Shown: in pieces, positions 1 to 9,835 of the stretch
Numbering within the stretch: the stretch's first letter is position 1
Layout: each line of letters opens with the position of its first letter
DNA from: Melieria omissa
Taxonomy: Eukaryota; Arthropoda; Insecta; Diptera; Ulidiidae
NCBI GenBank assembly: GCA_963971225.1
Contig: OZ020267.1
Span: 87,471,648 to 87,535,647, forward strand
DNA length: 64,000 bases
Direction of reading: 5' to 3'
Made by a program: the position numbers and the translations under genes
Notes under the pieces: model-generated
Database searches by the model: none
The model's input: only the letters and a program-made list of their open reading frames with translations
Told to the model about the DNA's origin: nothing

Positions 1-138
1 CACATTCTTCAACGCAGCAGTGTTGTTGTTGTCTCGGTGAACGTTATCGGTGAAGATTTTATGCTGCGACCGAGAGCAAGTGATACGGCGCATGCGCATT
101 GCATTTGTTGTAGTTGTACTGATTGGCGCGTTATCGGG

Positions 139-1629
139 TCACAAGACAGGCTTTAGAGGAGGAGTTACACATGTTATCTTAACTTGTAGTAGTGGATGGT
201 GCTTAATAACACAACCGTTTACCCCGCAGTCTCTACGCTCTCTACAGATTCTTGGGTCATGCTTCTTCAGGCATGACCGACATAGCTTCAACTCCCGAAC
301 TGATTCCCATTTTTCATTGTAATTTAAATTCTTAAATTTCCCACAATTTACCAACACATGCGCTTCGCCGCACAAATAGCATGCTAAGGCTCTATAATTA
401 CCCGCTTGGGGCGCATCATTCTTTAGAACCTCGGAGTCTTCCTGGTGAAACCCCACGCGTTGCATCTTACGTCTTTCCGCATCTTGCGCTGCTGTTGAAA
501 TTGTCGCCACACTGCTGGCGGCGTCTGCCAAGTCAAATAAATATTCACTGAATACCTTCAAAATAGGACCTGTGGAGGACCTCGCAAAGAGAGCCCACTG
601 CAGCCGCATCGGCGCTGGCAGCCGCTCCACCAACTCTTGCATCAGCAACGGGTTAGTCATATGACCTTGCAGTCCGGAAGCCTCCATGGTTGCTGCCAAG
701 TTTCTTACCTCCAGTGCAAACGCTATCAGGGTCTCCAGTTTGTTGGCGTTAACTGGTGGGGCCGCACGTAGTTTTACGAGCACACTATTAATGATGTGTT
801 CAGGTCTCCCGAATACCATCCGAAGTGTGGATATAATCTCTGGAACCAGTGCAGGAATCATTAACTTGCTACCAACGTACTCAAGTGCCTTTCCTCGTAG
901 CGCGCCTTGCAGCCGGAGCAGATTTTCATCGTCACTAAATCCACAAAGCCGGGTTGAATTTTCAAAACTGCTTATAAATAGTGGCCATTCTTCGGCCTTA
1001 CCGCTAAATATAGGAAGGTCTTTTGGAACAACCTGTCGCGAACTCAACTGCTGAGCACTAAGGCCTGTCGACGTTGCTACTGGCTCGGCCCACGCGGCGC
1101 CACGGTCTATACCCAGCGCCTTTCTGCAGCCCCCTGCCCTAGCCAACTCGCTCTTGCCACTCGCCCACTGTGCCACGCGATGTTCCTCTATGGAGCGAAA
1201 ATCATCTTCACCTCCTGACTCATCCGAACCGTTATAGCTACGCAATATTGCATATTTCTTTTCGACGTACAAAAGCTCGGCCTTTCTCTGTTCTTCTAAA
1301 CGCATTAAATCAAGCTTCATATTACGTTTAGATTTTGCCGAACCGCACTTGCTCATCACCTCAACCTGTTCACCCACCTTGACGCCCCCCTCTACCTGCA
1401 TGACTGCCGGCTGGTCTGTTGTCGTCGCTGTGATTTGCCGTGTCGCTGTCGCCTTCGTCGTCGATGCAGCGGTACAACGTTTGCAGCTCCAGGCCGTTGC
1501 GGACACCTCCTCCGAAACGCCTACGCATTCAAAATGTGACCACTCATCACACACATCGCGTTGGACCATCGGGCCACCATCAGGGCCTCGACAAACAGCA
1601 CAACTCTCTGAACCTTGCCCGTCAGACAT
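139..1629 (-). CDS. BEL/Pao Gag with N-terminal PHD-like zinc finger
   Basis: A 496-codon frame. Residues about 8-55 look like a PHD finger (CAVCR, then VCDEWSHFECVGV, then WSCKRC). The second half of the cross-brace reads QRDVC where PHD fingers usually have C-D-x-C, so one zinc ligand seems replaced by Arg. A charged, coiled-coil-prone segment follows. Then comes a DUF1759-type capsid region (LPIFSGKAEEWPLFISSF onward, about residue 205). The C-terminus is Cys/His-rich (CYLCGEAHVLVNC, then LCRSCLKKHDPRIC). The frame stops at a TGA at 139-141 but stays open beyond it to the window edge. BEL elements normally have one gag-pol frame, so this is either a nonsense mutation or a readthrough stop. 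The initiator ATG lies about 75 nt after the putative LTR. Confidence 0.85.
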   Translation of the reverse strand: MSDGQGSESCAVCRGPDGGPMVQRDVCDEWSHFECVGVSEEVSATAWSCKRCTAASTTKATATRQITATTTDQPAVMQVEGGVKVGEQVEVMSKCGSAKSKRNMKLDLMRLEEQRKAELLYVEKKYAILRSYNGSDESGGEDDFRSIEEHRVAQWASGKSELARAGGCRKALGIDRGAAWAEPVATSTGLSAQQLSSRQVVPKDLPIFSGKAEEWPLFISSFENSTRLCGFSDDENLLRLQGALRGKALEYVGSKLMIPALVPEIISTLRMVFGRPEHIINSVLVKLRAAPPVNANKLETLIAFALEVRNLAATMEASGLQGHMTNPLLMQELVERLPAPMRLQWALFARSSTGPILKVFSEYLFDLADAASSVATISTAAQDAERRKMQRVGFHQEDSEVLKNDAPQAGNYRALACYLCGEAHVLVNCGKFKNLNYNEKWESVRELKLCRSCLKKHDPRICRERRDCGVNGCVIKHHPLLQVKITCVTPPLKPVL

Positions 1630-1702
1630 TGCAGCTTCCGCGGGAGCACCCGTTTACCGTTGCAAACACAAAATGGCTGTTGGCGACGATTTTTTTGAAG
1701 AA

Positions 1703-1953
1703 TGTTGTGTAGCGATGTCGCTTCCTGGTAGCTGCCGGAATCCGTTGAATGAAACTACGGGAATTCCGGATGTTGCTTCAAACTTTATTAAAAAGCAGAA
1801 TATTAATTTCATACAAACAGTAAAGAAATAAACTCACAAAATCGGTGTCGCGCCACCGCTCGCTTTCTTCAATTTAACAAAATTTCCCACACAGGGTTGC
1901 ATTTTGCTCTTACATTTTTGAGTTCGTTTGGTTTGCTGGCGGAGTTGCCAACA
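1703..1953 (-). repeat. putative 5' LTR of BEL-1
   Basis: On the minus strand this begins TGTTGGCAACTCC and ends at CTACACAACA. It contains an AATAAA polyadenylation signal in TTTTTAATAAAGTTTG. The TGTT start fits BEL LTRs. The end is uncertain because I see no convincing primer-binding site just after it and the second LTR is not in the window. Confidence 0.45.
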
Positions 1954-3521
1954 AGACTGTCTTATCGTTACACTGCCCACCACTTAGACTTGTTCGTCCC
2001 GAACAAGTGCCGAGGTTTCGCTGTGATAATGCGCCAGGCGCTCCAAATGGACTACCTTCAGCTTAGCGCCTTTATTGCTGCAACGTTGAATGCTGTATAC
2101 CACGTCGTTTATCCTAGTCACGACTTCGCAAGGTCCTTCCCATGACGCTTGAAGTTTCGGAGACAAAGATTTCCTCCGCTGCGGGTTGTAGAGCATTACC
2201 AGATCGCCCTCTTGGAACCCTGCTGAGTTGGCCCGTAGATCATATCTGGCTTTCGCCTTATCGCTGACCAGTTTGGTGCGGCCCCTTATAAATTGGTGAA
2301 TTTCCTCCAGTTCCGCCCGCTTATTGACCACGTAGTCCGTCTTAGCGCCTCCCGTTGTGCCGACTACCCCGAACTTCAAGTCAGCGGGTAACCGCAACTC
2401 TGTGCCGAACACTGCTCGGGCTGGGGTGAGTGATGTCGTGTCGTGCGGGGCTGACCTATACGCCATCAGGAACAGGGGGATATGCGTGTCCCAATCCTTT
2501 TGATTCCTGCCTACCACTTTCCGCAGGTATTTCTCCAGTGTCCGGTTAAAGCGTTCCATCATGCCGTCGGACTGTGGGTGCAAAGGAGTGGTACGAGTTT
2601 TCTTTATCCCCAGCAGCTCACACACTTCCTTGAATACCGCAGACTCGAAATTCCGGCCTTGATCTGAGTGCAACTCCAACGGAACTCCGAACTAGTTGTT
2701 TGAACCCAGTTGTTTACCAGCTTTTCTGAGATCGTAGTGGCCTCCTGGTTAGGAATATGGTACACTTCGGGCCATTTGCTGAAGTAATCCATTACCACCA
2801 GCACATATTTGTTGCCTTGAGTGCTAGTTGGGAATGGGCCGGCGACGTCCATAGCAATCCGCTCGAAGGGCGCTCCCACGTTATACTGTTGCATGCGGCC
2901 TCGATATTTTCTTGTCGGCCCTCTCGCGGCTGAACATCGGTCGCAGTTCTTAATCCACTCGGCTACAGACTCCTGACATCCTATCCAGTAGAATCGTCTT
3001 TTTATTTTGGCGACGGTTTTGGTGATACCCAGGTGCCCTCCACTGGAGTCGTTATGGTATGCCTCGATGACCTCGTTGATTCTGCATTTCGGCACTACCA
3101 TTAGAGAGTTGCTGGTCCGACCATCCACGCTCTCCCATTCGCGGTACAGACATCCTTCCTTCAGCCGCAGACTTTTCCACTGGGCCCAGTAAGCCTTCGC
3201 GATCGGGCTTTCACCGGCCATATCCCGCCAGTCTGGACGTGCGCCTTGCTCCTTGCCTTCGACGATTTTTGCAAGATCCGCATCCTCACGCTGGTCCTTT
3301 TGTAGCCTCTCCGCAGACCACTCTTCCTCTGGCATAACGCTTACCAACCGGACGTCCACTATCTGTTCTTTGCTTTCGGCTAGCGAGCACTGCCTGCATT
3401 CGACTGTGCACGGACGGCGTGACAAGGCATCGGCATTTCCATGGCTACTGGCCTTGCGATGCTCTATCGTGTAGTCGTAGCTCTGCAGTCGCTCGATCCA
3501 CCGCGCCAATTGCCCTTCAAT
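1954..3521 (-). mobile_element. A-family Ty3/Gypsy fragment A0 (RNase H end, integrase, LTR stub)
   Basis: The minus strand matches the 3' part of the A family found at 3660-36556. It starts just after the RNase H DPEGQLARW region, runs through integrase to the pol stop, the GGTGGGCAG polypurine stretch and the first 19 bases of the LTR (TGTAACGATAAG). The left end is cut by the BEL-1 LTR. The right end (about 3521) is a truncation inside pol with no LTR. Confidence 0.9.
1984..3521 (-). pseudogene. A0 integrase fragment (frameshifted)
   Basis: Two frames cover the integrase. The first (about 3521 to 2690) holds the HHCC zinc-binding region (HNDSSGGHLGI, CDRC) and the first catalytic Asp (MDVAGPF). 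The second (2679-1984) holds the HSDQG Asp, the catalytic Glu in MMERFNRTL and a GPY/F-like C-terminal module (SWEGPCEV). The frame breaks near 2685, where about a dozen bases differ from the other copies just before the second catalytic Asp. The N-terminal RNase H tail ends abruptly. This is a dead fragment. Confidence 0.88.
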
Positions 3522-3659
3522 TGACGCTGGGGATTCGCTCAACAGCCATTGAAATGGCTTAAAAAAGCTCGAACGTGAATATAAATATTCGGCTTATGGG
3601 GAATAAACCGGAAGTTTTACCTCGTCCGCGCGAACGATAATTTAGAAATGGGAAAATAT
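3522..3659. other. short spacer between A0 and A1
   Basis: 138 bp with no coding capacity. The last about 60 bases (CGTCCGCGCGAACG followed by an A-rich stretch) weakly resemble the leader of the BEL gag fragment inside A1 (about 6140-6180). The right flank of A1 (14467 onward) also resembles it. The original target of A1 may therefore have been a BEL leader. The last four bases, ATAT (3656-3659), form the left target duplication of A1. Confidence 0.4.
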
Positions 3660-3723
3660 TGTAACGATGAGACAGTCTGTCGCTGTGCAAAGCAACCCTG
3701 CCGCTACGTGCCGTGCCATAACC

Positions 3724-3829
3724 CAATCTGGCAACGACGGCCGCGATAGTAACTTTTAGTCCAATCTGGCAGCGACGGCCGCGATAATAACTTTTAGTCC
3801 AACCTGGCAATGATGGAAACTTTTAGTCC
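3724..3829 (+). repeat. 38-bp direct repeats in the U3 of the A1 LTR
   Basis: Units start at 3724, 3762 and 3800. The shared core is CTGGCAACGACGGCCGCGAT followed by TAACTTTTAGTCC. The third unit is shortened. The LTRs of A2 and A3 carry fewer units. Arrays of this kind upstream of a TATA box often act as enhancers, but that function is only inferred here. Confidence 0.75.
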
Positions 3830-3872
3830 ACTCCGGAATGTGCGGGAACGATCTGCGCGATGGGCTGAGAGG

Positions 3873-3880
3873 TATAAAAG
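3873..3880 (+). promoter_or_regulatory. TATA box of the A1 LTR promoter
   Basis: TATAAAAG in the U3 of the LTR, about 28 bp before a possible initiator (GAGTTAGTCTGG). The same box is present in all A-family LTRs here (14234, 20243, 31797, 36323). Confidence 0.75.
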
Positions 3881-4107
3881 GCAGCCGGATGCGGCGCAGC
3901 GAGTTAGTCTGGTTTTGACAAATGAAGTTGCCACACGGAGTAATTAAGCAAATACTTAAGTGTACGAACAGTAAAGTGTAAACTGTGAATAATAAAGTGA
4001 CTGTTGGTTTTTAATTGGATGCGTTCGAATCAACAAAGTTGTTTCATTTTCAAATTGCACAATCCAGTGATACGTAACAGCCCACTAGACCTAGTATTCG
4101 TAACATT

Positions 4108-4125
4108 TGGTGTCAGAAGTGGGAT
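4108..4125 (+). other. tRNA primer-binding site of A1
   Basis: TGGTGTCAGAAGTGGGAT lies two bases after the LTR. The same 18-mer follows the LTRs of A2, A3, B and (minus strand) C. It is complementary to a tRNA 3' end including CCA. From memory of mdg3/micropia-type elements it fits tRNA-Leu, but I could not check this. Confidence 0.75.
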
Positions 4126-4166
4126 TGTGGAAAATTGAAAGTAAACAAATAAATAAAAGGACGGAC

Positions 4167-5633
4167 ATGGTTAAACTCGAGCTGCTGAAGGTAGACCAGC
4201 TGAAGAAGGAGCTGGCTGCCTGGAATTTGCCGACTGCTGGCGGAAAGGTGGAGTTGCAGTTGCGCTTGCGAGAAGCATGTGAGGCACAAGGCGTCGATTG
4301 GACTGTGCACGAGTTCGGAGCGCAAGAACTAGAGGCGCCGGCCAAGGTGGAGGAGTCGCCTGCTGGTGCTGCTTCGCTACAGAGTACAGCTGCAGCGGCT
4401 GCACCAATACAAGCGTTGGACATGAGCCAACTAATGGCTGCACTCAAAGGCATGTCGGCGCAAATGGAAACGGCGAATCGAGAAATGGCAGCGAAGCTGG
4501 AAACTACGAATCTCGAAATTTCGGCAAAAATCGAGACTACAAATCAGGAAATAGCTAAAATGGAAACGGCGAACCGGGAAATGTCAGCAAAACTGGAAAA
4601 TCCAAATTGGGCAATCCAGCAATCCAGCAAGCTTCAGGAAAATTCTGCGCGCTTGGAGCAGAAGGTGGAGGAAATCTCAGACAGGATTAATGGGAAAGTC
4701 GAGCACCTGGAGACGCGGGTAGAGCACTTGGATAAGCGAGTCGACGACCTGGATGATTCCCTGAACAAACGAGTTCGCGACCTGGATGATTAACTGAGCA
4801 AACGTGTTGATAGTCTGGAAGATTCGATGAACATAAAGATGGACGAGCGGCTTAGGGAGGTACACCCGCGAGAATGGTTGCCGCCGGTTCCGGAAAGTGT
4901 TGCCACCCGAGCAGAAGTGCCTACTTATGATGGGACTACGCCGTTCGATACCTTCAAGCTGCAATTCGACCTGGCTGCTCTGGAAAATCAGTGGACACAT
5001 GTAAGGAAAGGTCGGAGATTGGCGCTTGCTCTTAAAGGTGCTGCAGCTGAGGTAATAAAATCAGTTCCAGAATGTCTACGAAGTGAGTACGAGACCGTCA
5101 TAAGGGCGCTGGCAGCCAAATACAGCGACGAGCACAACAGAACGCTGTACTACTGTGAGCTGAAGAACCGCAGGCAAAGATCCAACGAGGCGCTGCAGAC
5201 ATATGCAGCACACATTGAGCGGCTCGTGCAGCTGTGCTACCCGTCCTTCGGCGCTGATGATCTCGAAAGGATGAAGATAGAGGCGTTTATTGAAGGTCTA
5301 CATGATCCGGAGACACGTCGCAGTGCGTTGATGATGGGCAAGGCGACATTTAGGGAGACGGTGACCAGCGCGATGACATATGAGGCGACATGGATTGGGA
5401 GCACTCGGTATGCACCTGCAAGGATACGCCAGATCCAGCCAGACAACGACATTACGATCCAGGCCATAAGCTCTGAGCCACCGGACAAGCCGCGGGTGGT
5501 CTCCTCTAAAGTTGTTTGCTGGGTATGTGGCAAGCAGGGCCACATATCACGAGACTGCCGCCAACGAAAAAGGCGTTCCCGTTCCCGCGAGGCTCAGCCA
5601 ACAAGCGTAGGGCTGAGGACGAGGAGCCGTTAA
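4167..5633 (+). pseudogene. A1 Gag with one in-frame stop
   Basis: Starts at ATG 4167 and is open except for a TAA at 4791-4793 (codon 209). Residues 1-35 form a SAP-like motif (LELLKVDQLKKELAAWNLP). About residues 110-210 are 11-residue coiled-coil repeats (METANREMAAK type). A capsid-like region follows the stop (FDTFKLQFDLAAL to MTYEATWIGSTRY). One CCHC knuckle (CWVCGKQGHISRDC) and an Arg/Ser-rich tail end the protein. A deletion near 5590 shifts the last codons, so the gag stop used by A2 and A3 is not in frame. Confidence 0.88.
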
Positions 5634-5721
5634 ACTGAAACGGGTCAGCCCAAAGGGGCGTGAGCTGATCCCCACAATCTGCCGCCCCACCATCCTTGTC
5701 TTACAGCTGAAATGACAGCCC

Positions 5722-8700
5722 AGCAGCTTGACAATTGAAGGAAGGATAGATGGAAAGTTGTTCGTGTTGACACTGGATACTGGAGCGTCATATTCGATTT
5801 GGACGAGGGACTTCGTTTGTTCCTCAATGGGATTCGTGGAGAATTTTGTGCATAATTGCACGAGCCGATCGGACTCGAATATAGGATCGGTTGCTTTGAG
5901 AATGGCGGATTTGGAGCGCGTTTTTGGCGGCTCACGAGTGACAGTGTCTGTCAAAAACAAGTCAGTTGACACCTTAGGGGGTTGTTTGGAGGCGGTTGAC
6001 TCCATCGCGTCAGATTGCTTCTTAGGCGAACGCTCTACCGGCATTGAAATTAATTAGCGAAGCTTGAGTGAGAGGGGGGTCAGGTGCGAAAAAGTTGAAA
6101 TGAAATTTCCACCTGAGAATGGGAATAAATGAGATGGTTAAAGTTGGCCGCGTCCGCACGAACGGCTTAAAATTGGGAAAAATCGAAAAATTACACGAAT
6201 GTGTGAAAATTATTCGATTGAATGGGAAAATGCCTTTAGTTTGTTGGCCAACTTTATAATGGACGACGTGATTATCGGCGTGGATTTCATGATTAGGCAC
6301 GGTTTTACGCTGGACCTGAAGGAAAATGTGCTGAGATATGCCAACGTTGAATCCCCGCTGCACACCGGCCATGAGCGAAGCGTGGCGGTAAGGAAGGTTG
6401 TATCGTGTCAACACACGAGGATACCAGCGAATTCTGAGGCGATTGTGTGGGCAAAGATGGACGAGGACGATGGGACGAGTCGGCTGTGGGTAGTAGAAGC
6501 ACCGAAACAAGGACACGACAACATCATCATCGGACGTACATTAGTGGAACCTAAGAATGGCGGAATACCAGTCAGAATACTGAACCCCCTGAATGCACCC
6601 AGATATGTCGGGAAAGATGAGGTGATTGGCGAGTGTAAGGAAGCTGTATCAGTTGTCAATTGCGAGAGTAGCCCGCCTGGAGGTAATAAAAAGAGCGGTT
6701 TTAACATGGACGCCATACCGCAGGAGAACCAGTGGATAAGCGAGTTGACGGCCAAGCAGAAACAGAAGGCGAGGTCACTCCTGCAGCACTATGGGTCAAT
6801 ATTTGCGGCAGAAGCAGGCGGAAGAACAGCCATAGTGAAGCACAACATCGACACCGGAAGTGCAAAACCGAAACCAAGACGAGTTCCTCTGGCCAAGAGG
6901 GAGGAGGTCACAAATTTGATCGAGAACATGCGGAAAGAAAAGATCATAGAGCCTTCTTCGGGCCCCTGGTGCTCGCCGGTCGTGCTAGTCAAGAAAAAAG
7001 ATGGCAGTACCCGGTTTTGTGTGGACTATCGAAAGCTCAATGATGTGACCAAAAAGGACAGTTATCCACTGCCTCGGATCGATGACACCCTGGACACACT
7101 GTCAGGCACGCAGTGGTTCTCCACGCTCGACTTACGCAGCGGCTATTGGCAGGTAGAGCTTGCAGACAAGGACAAGGAGAAAACGGCTTTCAGTGTTGGC
7201 GATGGTTTGTGGCCGTTCACCGTCATGCCGTTTGGACTCTGCAACGCACCAGCAACATTCGAGCGGCTAATGGAACGCGTGCTAAAAGGGCTGCATTGGC
7301 GGACGTGTCTGGTGTACCTCGATGACATAATCGTGATGCGTAAAAACTTCGACGACCACCTGGGAAAGCTAAAGGAGGTATTCGAGCGGATACGAGAAGC
7401 CGGGCTTAAACTCAACCCAAAGGAGTGCTCGCTGTTCCAAAAGGAGGTCAAGTATCTGGGTCATACGGTTTTCGCCCGCGGAGTACATACGGATGAAGGC
7501 AAAATCACGGCAGTGAAGGAGTGGCCCCGGCCACGCAATCTACACGAACTCCGCAGTTTCCTGGGCCTGTGCACATACTACCGCCGATTTGTTCCGGGAT
7601 TCGCGAACATAGCCAGCAGCCTGCACAAACTGATGAAAAAGAGCCAAGCTTTCGAGTGGAACGAGGAGCAGGAACAGGCTTTTGCACGTCTGAAGGACAA
7701 ACTGTGCAGCGCTCCAATTCTGGCCTTCCCCGTGCCTGGGGAGATGTTTGTGCTGGATACAGATGCAAGCGGGAGTAGTATTGGCGGTGTGCTATCACAG
7801 ATAATAGACGGCCAGGAACAAGTGATAGCGTACTACAGTAGGGTTTTATCGAAACCGGAACGCAATTACTGTGTGACACGGAGAGAACTGCTGGCGGTAT
7901 TGGACTGCGTGAAACACTTCCACAAATATCTGTATGGACAAAGGTTTCGCCTGCGCACAGATCATGCGTCATTGAGATGGCTCCTGAACTTTAAGGATCC
8001 TGAAGGACAATTGGCGCGGTGGATCGAGCGACGACTACACGATAGAGCATCGCAAGGGCAGTAGCCATGGAAATGCCGATGCCTTGTCACGCCGTCCGTG
8101 CAAAGTCGAATGCAGACCGTGCTCGCGAGCCGAAAGCAAAGAACAGATAGTGGACGCCCGGTTGGTAAGCGTTATGCCAGAGGAAGAGTGGTCTGCGAAG
8201 AGGCTACGAAAGGACCAGCGTGAGGATGCGGATCTTGCGAAAATCATCGAAGGCAAGGAGCAAGGCGCACGTCCAGACTGGCAGGAGATGGCCGGTGAAA
8301 GCCCAATCGCTAAGGCTTACTGGGCCCAGTGGAAGAGTCTGCGGCTGAAGGAAGGATGCCTGTACCGCGAATGGGAGAGCGCGGATGGTCGGACCAGCAA
8401 CTCTCTAATGGTAGTGCCGAAATGCAGAATCAACGAGGTCATCGAGGCATACCATAACGACTCCAGTGGAGGATGCATCACCAAAACCGTCGCCAAAATA
8501 AGAAGACGATTCTACTGGGTAGGATGTCAGGAGTCTGTAGCCGAGTGGATTAAGAGCTGCGACCGATGTTCAGCCGCGAAAGGGCCGACAAGAAAATCTC
8601 GAGGCCGCTTGCAGCAGTACAACGTGGGAGCGCCCTTCGAGCGGATTGCTATGGACGTCGCCGGCCCATTCCCAACTAGCACTCAAGGCAACAAATATGT

Positions 8701-9126
8701 GCTGGTGGCAATGGATTACTTCAGCAAATGGCCCGAAGTGTACCCTATTCCTAACCAGGAGGCCACTACGATCTCGGAAAAGCTGGTAAACAACTGGGTA
8801 GCCAGGTTCGGAGTTCCGTTGGAGTTACACTCAGATCAAGGCCGGAATTTCGAGTCTGCGGTATTCAAGGAAGTGTGTGAGCTACTGGGGATAAAGAAAA
8901 CTCGTACCACGCCTTTGCACCCACAGTCCGACGGCATGGTGGAACGCTTTAACCGGACACTGGAGGAATACCTGCGGAAAGTGGTAGGCAGGAATCAAAA
9001 GGTTTGGGACACGCATATCCCCCTGTTCCTGATGGCGTATAGGTCAGTCCCGCATGACACGACATCACTCACTCCAGCCCGAGCAGTGTTCGGCACAGAG
9101 TTGCGGTTACCCGCTGACTTGAAGTT
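5722..9126 (+). pseudogene. A1 Pol: protease remnant, RT, RNase H, integrase (broken)
   Basis: The protease begins with LTLDTGASYS (about 5767-5796) and then stops matching, because 456 bp of BEL sequence (5799-6254) replaces about 150 bp. From 6199 to 8064 the frame is long and open. It holds the protease end, RT (SPVVLVKKKDGS, FCVDYRKLN, catalytic CLVYLDDII) and RNase H (DTDAS, RRELLAVL, RTDHAS). A short deletion at about 8030 shifts the frame. Integrase resumes at 8084, with the second zinc-binding His lost in a small deletion (SSGGCITKTV). It has the HSDQG and VERFNRTL catalytic motifs. It is cut at 9126 by the LINE and reads into it until 9214. Confidence 0.9.
5799..6254 (-). mobile_element. 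fragment of BEL/Pao gag and leader inside A1
   Basis: On the minus strand this encodes a Gag N-terminus (from about 6044) ending in the same peptide, ESDRLVQLCTKFST, that starts the visible gag of element F at 51822. Identity with 51737-51822 is high over 86 bp. The rest (about 6045-6254) looks like a leader. It replaces, rather than simply interrupts, about 150 bp of A protease sequence (33819-33968 in A3). No target duplication is visible. Confidence 0.75.
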
Positions 9127-9253
9127 TCATTTCATTTTCATTTTCATTTATTTAAACAATCAGTGCACAATTAAGATTTCATCTTTTATAGTGCTTTACA
9201 AAGATTTATATTAAGATACGCAATTGTAGCTAATAGTATATACCTATAGATTA

Positions 9254-9700
9254 CACCGGCACACAAAAAAAAAAGTGGTCTGTACATTTGACTAGACCCA
9301 CCTATCCTTATGTATTTCGGTGCGCCGAATCCGAGGTCAGTTTTGTCCGTACACCCTCAAAATTTTGAGTAAATTGTAAAAAACTGCCATTATTTGCGAT
9401 GTTTAGCCATTTTTTGCAGTTTTTTGCAATTTACTCAAAATTTTGAGGGTGTACGGACCAAACTGACCTCGGATTCGGTTTCAGCGCACCGAAATACATA
9501 AGGATAGGTGGGTCTAGTCAAATGTACAGACCACTTTTTTTTTTGTGTGCCGGTGTAATGGCAGTTTTTTGCAATTTACTCAAAATTTTGAGGGTGTACG
9601 GACAAAACTGACCTCGGATTCGGTTTCAGCGCACCAAAATACATAAGGATAGGTGGGTCTAGTCAAATGTACAGACCACTTTTTTTTTTGTGTGCCGGTG
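9254..9700. mobile_element. foldback-type element with CACCGGCACAC ends, TTA duplication
   Basis: Begins CACCGGCACAC, a poly-A run, GTGGTCTGTACA and ends with the inverse at 9700. TTA flanks both sides (9251-9253, 9701-9703). Bases 9254 to 9555 form a long inverted repeat around a short centre near 9390. A further direct copy of the right arm (about 9563-9700) follows. Ends starting with CAC and 3-bp duplications are known for CACTA-type elements, but no transposase is present and the superfamily is uncertain. The LINE 3' UTR continues on both sides. Confidence 0.75.
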
Positions 9701-9835
9701 TTATTAACAATTTTTGCTTATAAAATAAAAGAGAAAAAAGAAAGACAAACGAAATTTAGAAAGGAAGAAAGATAAGAAGAAAAAGAGGAGAGAGCCATAG
9801 AATAGAAGAACAGAGAGGGGTGCTTGAGTATTAAC

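Larger units (their letters stand above)
1..1953 (-). mobile_element. BEL/Pao LTR retrotransposon (BEL-1), 5' part only
   Basis: The minus strand reads a putative 5' LTR (1953 to about 1703), a short leader and a BEL-type gag. Pol would lie to the left of the window. The right edge, TGTTGGCAAC on the minus strand, abuts a 19-bp stub of an A-family Gypsy LTR, so BEL-1 appears to have inserted into the 3' LTR of fragment A0. The BEL/Pao assignment rests on the DUF1759-like Gag. The other target duplication lies outside the window and cannot be checked. Confidence 0.8.
3660..4105 (+). repeat. 5' LTR of A1
   Basis: 446 bp, TGTAACGATGAG to ATTCGTAACA, followed by TT and the primer site. It is longer than the 424-bp LTRs of A2 and A3 because its U3 has three units of a 38-bp repeat (3724-3829). 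A TATA box sits at 3873-3880 and an AATAAA at about 3989. The boundaries are supported by the same sequence in five other places in this window. Confidence 0.92.

Noticed and set aside
4108..4125. tRNA gene at the TGGTGTCAGAAGTGGGAT sites
   Set aside because: Only the 18 bases complementary to a tRNA 3' end are present; no cloverleaf. It is a primer-binding site.
4113..4453. Minus-strand open frames opposite the gags of A1, A2 and A3
   Set aside because: They mirror the Ala/Glu-rich coding strand, recur only because gag is repeated, and show no domain.
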